Shown: positions 7,489 through 13,619, counted from the stretch's first letter. The stretch: 13,619 bases of DNA from Bacillota bacterium (GCA_023391425.1 JAEWAX010000026.1:1-13619), one strand, 5' to 3'. Numbers and translations: made by a program. The notes: generated by a model from the letters alone, not told the origin.

Positions 7489-8103
7489 GTGGAATATATT
7501 GATAGTCTAGATGGTAAAATAAATGTATTTTTGAAATTTCTAAGGAAAACCAATTTAATTACAGTAGATTTTATTTATAGAATGTATTTTATGCCAATAT
7601 TCGGCTCAAAATTATACTATAGGCATAAAATAGTTTCCTTTAGATCATGTGCATTTTGTCAACATCTCTCCTATGACAAACTTATTAAAAAATATGTATG
7701 TTCACACGGAGAGTATGAAGCTTGTAGTTCACTGGTACCATGCATTATACCTGATTCCTCATTAATGTTCAGCAAGGCTTATCTTGATGAGGAACAACAA
7801 ACTCCATGGTTGTTTAAAAAACCCTGCACAGATTTTGATGTTTTAGATGCAAAGAACTATTTTAGAAATTTTATTTCCTTTAATTTAAACAGTAGTATTA
7901 TTAAGCTAGAAGCATTAGAAGGAATTCTAATGGGTAATTGCTCAGGTGATATTCCATGCCATATATGTGCATGCGTTAATAAAGATATCTATACAAAATG
8001 TATGCATATTCAAAAGGCTAATGAAATAGGCAAATGCAGTATTATTTACGATAATTTAAAAGAATGTTTCTGTGATAGCTCCACCCTGTCAAACGTGTCA
8101 TAA
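7489..8103 (+). CDS. Unrecognised cysteine-rich protein
   Basis: A 204-residue protein. GTG 7489 follows GGGGTGAT (7476-7483) at 5 nt. A TATAAT (7424-7429) lies 60 bp upstream without a clear -35. There are 14 cysteines: C54 and C57 (CAFC), 71, 79, 85, 113, 151, 157, 160, 162 (PCHICAC), 171, 183, 193 and 195, plus nearby histidines H59, H73, H158 and H173. The CxxC spacing at both ends suggests two metal-binding knuckles (zinc or iron-sulfur). The N-terminal ~45 residues are basic and partly hydrophobic but lack a clean signal peptide or lipobox. I know no family that fits. It stands alone between two hairpins, and the PPOX-like gene downstream is convergent. Confidence 0.7.
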   Translation: MEYIDSLDGKINVFLKFLRKTNLITVDFIYRMYFMPIFGSKLYYRHKIVSFRSCAFCQHLSYDKLIKKYVCSHGEYEACSSLVPCIIPDSSLMFSKAYLDEEQQTPWLFKKPCTDFDVLDAKNYFRNFISFNLNSSIIKLEALEGILMGNCSGDIPCHICACVNKDIYTKCMHIQKANEIGKCSIIYDNLKECFCDSSTLSNVS

Positions 8104-8134
8104 CGAACTTATGCAGAGTCTCATCATATACTAA

Positions 8135-8164
8135 GAACCAATTCAACTGATTTGGAATTGGTTC
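8135..8164. terminator. Hairpin at convergent gene ends
   Basis: GAACCAATTC (8135-8144) and GAATTGGTTC (8155-8164) form a perfect 10-bp stem with a 10-nt loop, located between the stops of two convergent genes. Flanking T runs are short on both strands (GATTTT begins 6 nt after on the plus side), so it is a probable but not ideal bidirectional terminator. Confidence 0.6.
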
Positions 8165-8181
8165 CGTGTGATTTTATAATG

Positions 8182-8655
8182 CTATAGGCGTTTCAATCTT
8201 TTAGCTGTAATCTCGTTTACTGATAATCTCAATACAGTAACAGCTTTTACTTCATTTTTGTCAAACTCATATTCCCTGTTCTTAGAATACTGTTTCATAA
8301 TGGCTATTAATGCATTGAGTTTTTCATCTTCATTAATAGTATTAATTATTCCATTTCCGCAAACACTTTCATATTCCATTGTTGAGTTACAAGCTTTTTC
8401 ACCTAACAATAGCCTATGAGAGCAATTTAATTCGAAAGCTACCCTGTTATTTTTCTTTATTAGCTCCAATTTCTTTCCTACATTTGCACTATGAAAATAT
8501 AACGCTAAACTTTTATTTTCATAAGTCATACCAAAATTTAACGGTACTATGTATGGATATTGTTCATCAAATAATGCAAGATTACACACATCACACTTTT
8601 TCACTATTTCTATAATTTCATCTATATCTGTAATTTCTCTGTCTTTTCTTCTCAT
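8182..8655 (-). CDS. PPOX-family flavoprotein (NimA-like)
   Basis: A 157-residue pyridoxamine 5'-phosphate oxidase-like split-barrel protein. The start MRRKDREI is the hallmark opening of the NimA/5-nitroimidazole-resistance-like subfamily. It is followed by an ALFDEQYPYIVPLNFGM strand pair and ALYFHSANVGKKLELI, which in relatives line the flavin pocket, then NRVAFEL and the YESVCGNGII segment. These proteins usually bind FMN or FAD and act as small-molecule reductases, but most lack a known substrate; drug resistance should not be assumed. ATG 8655 follows AAGGA at about 10 nt. The leader carries a hairpin resembling a fragment of the RNA element found before secA and the YerC/YecD gene. Confidence 0.85.
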   Translation of the reverse strand: MRRKDREITDIDEIIEIVKKCDVCNLALFDEQYPYIVPLNFGMTYENKSLALYFHSANVGKKLELIKKNNRVAFELNCSHRLLLGEKACNSTMEYESVCGNGIINTINEDEKLNALIAIMKQYSKNREYEFDKNEVKAVTVLRLSVNEITAKRLKRL

Positions 8656-8689
8656 GGGCAGGATATCCTTTTTTATAAACTGAGTTTTG

Positions 8690-8739
8690 GTTTCAACGTG
8701 GAGTTATACTCCAGCTGAAACATAGAAATCGGATAAAAT
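8690..8739 (-). repeat. Hairpin, possible collapsed copy of the leader RNA element
   Basis: GTTTCA/TGAAAC (8690-8695 and 8716-8721) and TGGAGT/ACTCCA (8699-8704 and 8708-8713) form a long hairpin about 35 nt before the PPOX-like start. Next to it, TAGAAATCGGATAAAAT (8723-8739) equals the two ends of the element at 11784-11898 joined at a shared ATCG (TAGAAATCG at 11830-11838 and ATCGGATAAAAT at 11888-11899). That is what a deletion between short direct repeats would leave. The match is short, so chance is not excluded. Confidence 0.4.
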
Positions 8740-8758
8740 TTAAGGAAATCAGCAAAAC

Positions 8759-8836
8759 TACCCATACAGGCAGAAATTCATTTTAGCAATGATAGCCATT
8801 GGATATCACTAGAACAAATTTCACTCTATATGGGTA
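8759..8836. repeat. 78-bp imperfect palindrome, possible MITE-like element
   Basis: Arms 8759-8794 and 8804-8836 are inverted copies (26 identical positions of 33, more with G:U in RNA) around a 9-nt loop GCCATTGGA. Both ends read TACCCATA / TATGGGTA. The terminal TA on each side could be the target duplication of a Tc1/mariner-IS630-type miniature element. As RNA it would be one long hairpin. It lies between the secA stop and the PPOX-like gene; neither side has a good T run on the secA transcript, so it is not a standard terminator. Confidence 0.55.
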
Positions 8837-8910
8837 TATTTTGTTTTTACACTTATCTTCCAGTCTATTTTAACCCTTTTTTAATTAATTTTGGTGTTGC
8901 TTATTTATTT

Positions 8911-8927
8911 TGGATTGTTTAAATCCA
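8911..8927 (-). terminator. Weak hairpin just after secA
   Basis: TGGATT (8911-8916) pairs with AATCCA (8922-8927) 10 bp past the secA stop. No T run follows on the minus strand, so it may only protect the 3' end. The long palindrome further on may do the same. No convincing secA terminator is seen. Confidence 0.25.
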
Positions 8928-8936
8928 CATTTGCTA

Positions 8937-11678
8937 TTACTCATTAGCACCACAGCATTTTTTATACTTTTTACCGCTTCCACATGGACATAGGTCATTT
9001 CTTCCTACTCTATTTCCATTTGTAACCGGCTTCTTAGGCTCATCGCCATGACTTGCGTTTACTGGCTCAGCTACTTTTTCACGTTGTGGAGCATGCTCTC
9101 TGTCAATTCTCGACCTTACAAGTAACCTAATTGAATCTTCCTGTATGCTCTTTATCATTTCCTCGAACATATTTAAACCTTCAAACTTATATTCTACAAC
9201 TGGATCTCTTTGTCCGTATGCTCTAAGCCCTATTCCATTCTTAAGTTGATCCATTGCATCTATGTGATCCATCCATTTTTCATCAACAATTCTTAGCAGA
9301 ACTACTCTTTCAAGTTCTCTCATAAGATCAGGTCCAATATCAGCCTCTTTGAACTCATAAATCTTCTGAACAATCTCCATCAGCTTTTCTTTTAAGTCTT
9401 CCTTATCAAAGGATTGTAAATCCTCCTTGCTTATATCCAAAGCTTCCTTGGGTAGGAAAATACTCTCAAGATAATTCGTTATTGCATCCCAATCCCACAT
9501 ATCTGCATATTGGTTTTCACTGCAGTAACTAGCTATAACATCATCTATAATACCCTCAAACATCTTTTCAAACGAACTTTTAAGGTTTTCTCCATTGAGG
9601 ACAGTTTTTCTCTGAGAATAAATGATTTCTCTTTGTGTATTCATTACATCATCATATTGCAAAACTCTCTTGCGGACATCGAAGTTTCTTCCCTCAACCT
9701 TTTTCTGAGCACTTTCTATTGCATTTGTAAGCATTTTGTGTTCAATTGGCTGATCTTCTTCTAAACCTAAAGCCTCTACAATTTTAGTTAATCTTTCTGA
9801 ACCGAAAAGTCTCATTAGGTCATCCTCTAGAGAGATATAAAATCTAGAAGAACCTGGGTCTCCTTGACGTCCTGCACGTCCTCTGAGCTGATTATCTATA
9901 CGTCTTGACTCATGTCTCTCAGTACCTATGATGTGGAGACCACCAGCCTCAACCACCTTATCACGTTCTGAATTTGTTATTACTTTAAATTTATCGTTTA
10001 ATTTGCTGAATTGGCTTCTAGCTTCCAAAATAAATTCATCATCGGTATCATTGTAGCTTGTAGAAGCACTAATTAATTCTTCTGAATAGCCCATTTTTCT
10101 CATTTCTTGTTTTGCCATGTGCTCTGCATTACCACCAAGAACTATATCTGTTCCTCTACCAGCCATGTTTGTAGCTATAGTAACAGCTCCAAACTTACCT
10201 GCCTGAGCAATAATTTCTGCTTCCTTGTCATGATATTTAGCATTTAAGACTTGATGAGCAATACCTCTTCTCTTCAGCATCAAGCTCAGAGCTTCTGATT
10301 TTTCAATAGAGATAGTACCAATTAAAACTGGCTGACCTTTTTTATGGCACTCAATTATATCCTCGATTACAGCATTATACTTGCCTAGTTCATTCTTGTA
10401 GACAACATCAGAGTTGTCTTTTCTAGCCATATCTTTATTTGTTGGGATGATAATTACATCTAATTTATATATTGTGTTAAATTCATCTTCTTCTGTTTGT
10501 GCTGTACCAGTCATACCTGCAAGTTTTTGGTACATTCTGAAGTAATTTTGGAATGTTATAGTTGCAAGTGTTTTACTCTCCCTTTCAACCTTAACTCCTT
10601 CTTTTGCTTCAATAGCTTGATGTAATCCATCACTATATCGTCTACCATACATCATTCTTCCGGTAAACTCATCAACGATTATAACTTCTCCATCCTTAAC
10701 TACATAGTCCTTTTCATTTTTCATTATACCATGAGCTCTAATCGCTTGATTTATATGGTGAGAAATGGTCATATTCTCTGGATCTGATAAATTTTCAATA
10801 CCGAAATATTTTTCTGCTTTTTTAATACCATTTGCAGTTATTACTGTGGTATGTGCCTTTTCATCTACAATGTAATCCTCATCAAAAGCCTCATCAGAGT
10901 CAATCTTATCATCCATCTGTTTAATAACCTTTGCCTTCAACGTTAATGCAAAGGAATTTGCTTTCTTATACAGGTCAGTAGATTTGTCACCTTGTCCTGA
11001 AATAATAAGAGGTGTTCTGGCTTCATCAATGAGGATAGAGTCAACCTCATCGACAATTGCATAGTACAAGTCTCTCTGGACCATATCTTCTTTATAAATA
11101 ACCATATTATCTCTTAGGTAATCAAATCCCAATTCATTGTTTGTTGCATAGGTAATATCACAATTATATGCAGCACGTCTATCATCATTTTCCATATCAT
11201 GTACTATCAAACCAACTGTCATTCCCAAGAAGGAATAAACCTTACCCATCCATTCGCTATCACGTTTTGCCAAATAATCATTGACAGTAACAACATGTAC
11301 TCCCTTACCTGCTAGTGCATTCAAATATACAGGTAACGTTGCAACGAGGGTTTTACCTTCACCAGTTTTCATCTCTGAAATTCTGCCTTGATGAAGAACA
11401 ACACCACCAATTAGCTGAACACGGAAATGTCTCATACCCAATACTCTTCTAGAAGCCTCACGAACCACTGCAAACGCCTCAGGTAAAATGTCATCAAGTG
11501 TTTCACCATTAGCTAAGCGTTCTTTAAATTCAGGTGTTTTGGCCTTTAACTCTGTATCTGTCAACTTTTGAATTTCTGGTTCAAATGCCTCTATTTTATC
11601 AATAATTGGATAAATCCTTTTTAGTTCTCTGTCACTATATGTTCCTATTACGCTTTCAAGAATACTTTTAATTCCCAT
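8937..11678 (-). CDS. secA: Protein translocase ATPase SecA
   Basis: Motor ATPase that pushes preproteins through SecYEG. I chose ATG 11678 (913 residues), preceded by GGAGAG at 7 nt and giving the family start MGIKSILESVIGTYSDREL. The longer open frame from TTG 11726 lacks support. Domains in order: nucleotide-binding fold 1 with Walker A TGEGKT (105-110) and DEVD (210-213, within a segment ending LIDEART), the preprotein cross-linking domain inserted after it, the second fold with NMAGRGTDIVLGG and the QLRGRAGRQGDPGSS motif, helical scaffold and wing, a variable linker, and the C-terminal SEC-C zinc motif with C897, C899, C908 and C909 in LCPCGSGKKYKKCC. Length and motifs are normal for the housekeeping SecA. 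The leader of over 200 nt carries a structured element and an AT-rich hairpin. Confidence 0.98.
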   Translation of the reverse strand: MGIKSILESVIGTYSDRELKRIYPIIDKIEAFEPEIQKLTDTELKAKTPEFKERLANGETLDDILPEAFAVVREASRRVLGMRHFRVQLIGGVVLHQGRISEMKTGEGKTLVATLPVYLNALAGKGVHVVTVNDYLAKRDSEWMGKVYSFLGMTVGLIVHDMENDDRRAAYNCDITYATNNELGFDYLRDNMVIYKEDMVQRDLYYAIVDEVDSILIDEARTPLIISGQGDKSTDLYKKANSFALTLKAKVIKQMDDKIDSDEAFDEDYIVDEKAHTTVITANGIKKAEKYFGIENLSDPENMTISHHINQAIRAHGIMKNEKDYVVKDGEVIIVDEFTGRMMYGRRYSDGLHQAIEAKEGVKVERESKTLATITFQNYFRMYQKLAGMTGTAQTEEDEFNTIYKLDVIIIPTNKDMARKDNSDVVYKNELGKYNAVIEDIIECHKKGQPVLIGTISIEKSEALSLMLKRRGIAHQVLNAKYHDKEAEIIAQAGKFGAVTIATNMAGRGTDIVLGGNAEHMAKQEMRKMGYSEELISASTSYNDTDDEFILEARSQFSKLNDKFKVITNSERDKVVEAGGLHIIGTERHESRRIDNQLRGRAGRQGDPGSSRFYISLEDDLMRLFGSERLTKIVEALGLEEDQPIEHKMLTNAIESAQKKVEGRNFDVRKRVLQYDDVMNTQREIIYSQRKTVLNGENLKSSFEKMFEGIIDDVIASYCSENQYADMWDWDAITNYLESIFLPKEALDISKEDLQSFDKEDLKEKLMEIVQKIYEFKEADIGPDLMRELERVVLLRIVDEKWMDHIDAMDQLKNGIGLRAYGQRDPVVEYKFEGLNMFEEMIKSIQEDSIRLLVRSRIDREHAPQREKVAEPVNASHGDEPKKPVTNGNRVGRNDLCPCGSGKKYKKCCGANE

Positions 11679-11751
11679 AACTATACTCTCCATTTCAAAT
11701 TTATTTAAAAAATTTAAGTCTCTCAATATTTTTTTCAGACATTGCTATTAA

Positions 11752-11772
11752 AGAAATTATGTAATAATTTCT
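11752..11772 (-). promoter_or_regulatory. AT-rich hairpin in the secA leader
   Basis: AGAAATTAT (11752-11760) and ATAATTTCT (11764-11772) form a perfect 9-bp stem with loop GTA, a few nucleotides downstream of leader element A on the minus strand and followed there by TTAATAG. It could be a weak attenuator or part of the element's expression platform. Confidence 0.4.
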
Positions 11773-11783
11773 CTAATATAGGC

Positions 11784-11898
11784 AGATTTCTTAGTTTCAG
11801 AGGAAAGTGGTTTTACTACTTCTGAGTCTTAGAAATCGCAATCCAGAGCCATAGCGCCGCTTTATCTTGTTGCCATGTGCGGTAGGCATCGGATAAAA
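11784..11898 (-). ncRNA. Leader RNA element A, upstream of secA (candidate cis-regulatory RNA)
   Basis: About 115 nt on the minus strand, ending 105 nt before the secA start. Proposed fold: AUCCG pairs with UGGAU (basal helix), GCC with GGC, then a large internal loop (UAC / CGCUAU), then CCGC with GCGG as apical stem. A second hairpin follows, GAUUUCU (11837-11831) with AGAAAUC (11791-11785), extended by UCAGA/UCUGA. The same blocks and fold recur at 12744-12857, and differences between the copies keep pairing (basal G:U versus A:U; apical C:G versus U:G). No known riboswitch class is recognised from its conserved bases. Confidence 0.6.
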
Positions 11899-11996
11899 TC
11901 CCATACAAGTTTGCCAATATACTGTTTGTAACCCAGTAATATCACCAATATGCACGTAACCAAACATTATACCGTAAGGAAATTATGAAGCAGGAT

Positions 11997-12401
11997 TTAG
12001 CAATAAGCTGGTGGTGAAGAATCTGCAAGATTTAACAAAACACGTCTTGTAAGAAATGAAGTTTGATTATATAAAAAAATAATAAACACAATAAAAATAG
12101 ACAAAGCTATTGCTTCGCTATGCATCCATAAAAGCTCAAAATAGTTATTTCTATCTGGAGTTTTTGAATTTATGGAAGCTTGAGAAAGTAGTTTATAAAA
12201 GGCAACTGGCGTACCTTTTTTGTTTAATGATTTCTGTTCTTGTGCATCAAAATTGGAGATAGCATTTCTACTATCCTGCATTATATCTAAATGGGTAAGA
12301 TTAACTAAGTAGTAATCAATTAAATCCGCAGTATAAGAAACCCCACCCTCGGAAGCCAAAGTAGATAATATTATTATACTTATAAACAGTCTTCTTAACA
12401 T
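11997..12401 (-). CDS. Small membrane or secreted protein of unknown function
   Basis: 134 residues, starting 5 bp after the stop of the YerC/YecD gene and so probably co-transcribed with it. ATG 12401 has AAAGGATAAG upstream inside the preceding gene, at a rather long spacing. Residues 3-18 (RRLFISIIILSTLASE) look like a signal peptide or membrane anchor. Residues ~20-90 are polar and presumably outside the cell. A second hydrophobic segment at about 97-113 (IALSIFIVFIIFLY) is followed by a short basic tail. No family recognised and no catalytic motif seen. Confidence 0.65.
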   Translation of the reverse strand: MLRRLFISIIILSTLASEGGVSYTADLIDYYLVNLTHLDIMQDSRNAISNFDAQEQKSLNKKGTPVAFYKLLSQASINSKTPDRNNYFELLWMHSEAIALSIFIVFIIFLYNQTSFLTRRVLLNLADSSPPAYC

Positions 12402-12406
12402 GTAAG

Positions 12407-12703
12407 TTACTTATCCTTTTCTTTAAGTCTATCTAGTACTAGGTTATAACCATCTGCACCATAAACTAAGCATCTATTTACCCTGCTAATAGTTGCAGTG
12501 CTGGCTCCAGTCTGCTCGCAAATATCAGTATATGTTTTCTTCTCTCTGAGCATCTTAGCAACCTCAAGCCTTTGGGCTAAAGCTTTAATCTCAGCAATTG
12601 TAGAAATATCTTCAAAAAAGCTATAACACTCTTCTCTATTCTCTAAAAGTAAGATAGCATCAAAAAGGCTATCTGTATGCTCATCTCTTAATTTGGAATT
12701 CAT
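12407..12703 (-). CDS. YerC/YecD-family TrpR-related DNA-binding protein
   Basis: 98 residues, the usual size of the family. ATG 12703 follows AGGAG (12718-12714) at about 10 nt. The N-terminal half (TDSLFDAILLLENREECYSF, then FFEDISTIAEIKALAQRLEVAKML) and the helix-turn-helix part TYTDICEQTGASTATISRVNRCL match the YerC/YecD group of TrpR-like proteins. The tryptophan-binding role of TrpR itself is not implied; the target genes of this group are poorly known. The gene is transcribed from a good sigma-A promoter through a ~160-nt leader containing element B. Confidence 0.92.
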   Translation of the reverse strand: MNSKLRDEHTDSLFDAILLLENREECYSFFEDISTIAEIKALAQRLEVAKMLREKKTYTDICEQTGASTATISRVNRCLVYGADGYNLVLDRLKEKDK

Positions 12704-12743
12704 AATGTAAAAGCTCCTAAGTAAAGCAATGTATAAACGTTAA

Positions 12744-12857
12744 CATTTCTTAGATTCAGAGGAATATAACTTTGCTCCCATGAGTCTTAGAAACGCAATC
12801 CAGGGCCAGAGCGCCGCTTATCTTTTTTATGATTAGCAGGGGTAGGCATTGGATAAA
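12744..12857 (-). ncRNA. Leader RNA element B, upstream of YerC/YecD gene (candidate cis-regulatory RNA)
   Basis: About 114 nt, beginning roughly 8 nt after the predicted start of transcription and ending 40 nt before the start codon. The fold matches element A: AUCCA/UGGAU, GCC/GGC, internal loop UAC / CGCUCU, then an apical stem CUGCU/AGCGG extended by AUC/GAU, then a second hairpin UUUCU/AGAAA with inner pairs. Both arms of the second hairpin contain UCUAAG, which can alternatively pair with CUUAGG overlapping the ribosome binding site (12721-12716). A translation switch is therefore possible. Known riboswitch classes were considered and none fits. Confidence 0.62.
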
Positions 12858-12871
12858 CCACTTATAGAGAT

Positions 12872-12900
12872 ACAATAACAGTTTTTTCAAAAACAGTCAA
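12872..12900 (-). promoter_or_regulatory. Sigma-A promoter of the YerC/YecD operon
   Basis: On the minus strand TTGACT (12900-12895), 17 bp, then TATTGT (12877-12872). The start is expected near 12865, so the transcript begins just before element B. Confidence 0.7.
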
Positions 12901-12974
12901 GGTTGTTTGTTTTCATGGATTTATTAAAATTCACGTTGGACAATATCAATATTAAATTATTTTTATATTTTTTA

Positions 12975-13003
12975 CTGAAATATAACAGTTTTTAGATTAT
13001 AAT
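12975..13003 (+). promoter_or_regulatory. Probable promoter of the PilZ gene
   Basis: CTGAAA (12975-12980), 17 bp, then consensus TATAAT (12998-13003). The start is expected near 13010, with a leader of about 59 nt. No sigma-D signature is present here. Confidence 0.55.
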
Positions 13004-13068
13004 GTAATAAAAAAGTTTATTTTACTTAATGTAAATTTTTAAATAAATAATATGTGATGGAGAATTTT

Positions 13069-13619
13069 ATGGACGCTAATAGCATAAGGATTGGTACCAA
13101 ATTTGAAATAGAGACACCAGATAACAATAAAAATAATAGTTCATCAAGTACATATACTAGTCAGTTACTCGATGTTATTGACTCAAAAACAATTAGTATT
13201 GCAGCACCAATGAATGAGGGTAGATTTAAATACCTATCAATGGGTTTAAATATATTTGTCTACTATTTAAATGAGAGACAGGATCTTTTGTACTTTAAGG
13301 CGATAGTTAAGGGTCACCGAAAAAACGGCCCATTAGACGCATTTGATATAACAATTGTTAGCGAAGTTAATAAAATTCAGAGAAGAAAATATTATAGGTT
13401 AGATGTGGCTCTCAGTTGTCAATATACAATAGTTGATCAACAATCACTTGGTACCGATGTACTTAATTTTCCTGAAACAAATATTGAAAATTTACAAACT
13501 GCATTTACTAAAAATATAAGTGGAAGTGGTCTTTGTCTTAATCTTGAATCTCCTTTTGATGCAGGTACTATTTTAGATATTACTATAAACTTAGAGGATA
13601 CGGCATTAATTAGAGTACT
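13069..13619 (+). CDS. PilZ-domain c-di-GMP-binding protein (YcgR-like), 3' end outside window
   Basis: The visible 183 codons start at ATG 13069, 6 nt after TGATGGAG. The N-terminal ~100 residues look like the YcgR-N/PilZN beta-barrel found before PilZ domains in flagellar brake proteins. The PilZ domain then begins with RRKYYRLD: R106 and R110 form the RxxxR c-di-GMP contact. The second contact motif, N/DxSxxG, is present as NISGSG (149-154). Both binding motifs are intact, so the protein should bind c-di-GMP. In Firmicutes such proteins act on the flagellar motor or on other c-di-GMP outputs. The last part of the PilZ barrel lies beyond the right edge. Confidence 0.88.
   Translation, partial: MDANSIRIGTKFEIETPDNNKNNSSSSTYTSQLLDVIDSKTISIAAPMNEGRFKYLSMGLNIFVYYLNERQDLLYFKAIVKGHRKNGPLDAFDITIVSEVNKIQRRKYYRLDVALSCQYTIVDQQSLGTDVLNFPETNIENLQTAFTKNISGSGLCLNLESPFDAGTILDITINLEDTALIRV

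Larger units (their letters stand above)
11679..11996 (-). other. secA leader / intergenic region
   Basis: 318 bp between the small membrane-protein gene and secA. In minus-strand order it holds a possible -10 TATAAT (11971-11966) without a good -35, leader element A, an AT-rich hairpin, and the secA ribosome binding site. No terminator follows the upstream gene, so readthrough from the YerC/YecD operon into secA is possible. Confidence 0.55.
12704..13068. other. Divergent intergenic region between YerC/YecD and PilZ genes
   Basis: 365 bp holding, from left to right, the YerC/YecD ribosome binding site, leader element B, its sigma-A promoter (minus), and the promoter and leader of the PilZ gene (plus). 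No additional coding region is seen. Confidence 0.7.

Noticed and set aside
11679..11726. Longer SecA reading frame from TTG 11726
   Set aside because: No ribosome binding site, and the added residues do not match the SecA family; ATG 11678 has GGAGAG and the standard N-terminus.
11784..12857. Leader elements as SAM-I, c-di-GMP, c-di-AMP (ydaO), T-box, THF, cobalamin or guanidine riboswitches
   Set aside because: The diagnostic conserved bases of these classes as I know them are absent on both strands.
13020..13036. TTTAC-TTAAT-GTAAA palindrome before the PilZ gene
   Set aside because: Short, AT-only around the centre and single copy; such palindromes are expected by chance in this base composition.
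2829..13068. CRISPR array, tRNA or rRNA genes
   Set aside because: No regularly spaced repeats, no tRNA-like cloverleaf with CCA-side sequence and no rRNA blocks were seen in the intergenic regions.

Overview
The window is AT-rich DNA with Firmicute-type ribosome binding sites and sigma-A promoters. It holds a replicative DnaE with a complete PHP domain, a 913-residue SecA ending in a SEC-C zinc motif, a YerC/YecD TrpR-like protein and a PilZ protein, plus a match to the Gram-positive sigma-D motility promoter. Together these point to a motile low-GC Firmicute, most likely a member of the Clostridia; the genus cannot be fixed from the sequence alone.

Layout. Positions 1-2828 (minus) hold most of dnaE, cut off by the left window edge. 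Positions 3080-6198 (plus) form an accessory cassette: an ArsR-type winged-helix regulator with a long N-terminal domain, then a fused TMD-NBD ABC exporter. Each has its own sigma-A promoter. Three copies of the dyad TTAGAT-N4-ATCTAA sit at these promoters, one at the regulator start and two flanking the exporter promoter, which indicates autoregulation and control of the exporter. Positions 6303-7219 (plus) hold a coiled-coil protein of unknown function behind a textbook sigma-D promoter (TAAA-N15-GCCGATTT), followed by a strong terminator. A short gene remnant (7245-7391) and an unrecognised 14-cysteine protein (7489-8103) follow, ending at a hairpin shared with the convergent NimA/PPOX-like flavoprotein gene (8182-8655, minus). 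Positions 8656-8936 carry a 78-bp imperfect palindrome and a hairpin that looks like a collapsed copy of the RNA element described below. SecA (8937-11678), a small membrane protein (11997-12401) and the YerC/YecD regulator (12407-12703) are all on the minus strand. A PilZ-family gene (13069 to the right edge) is divergent from them.

The most unusual feature is a pair of related ~115-nt elements, one in the leader of secA (11784-11898) and one in the leader of the YerC/YecD gene (12744-12857). Both are in the same orientation as the genes they precede. They share long blocks and can be drawn with the same fold: a basal helix, an asymmetric internal loop with invariant UAC and CGCU, a variable-length apical stem with base-pair changes that keep pairing, and a second long hairpin. 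The YerC copy lies directly downstream of a good sigma-A promoter, so it should be transcribed. I do not recognise the element as a known riboswitch class. It is either an undescribed cis-regulatory RNA or a transcribed, structured intergenic repeat.

Links between genes: the sigma-D-driven coiled-coil protein and the PilZ protein both suggest motility and c-di-GMP signalling. The ArsR-ABC pair looks like a self-contained inducible export or resistance module. dnaE and secA are housekeeping genes.
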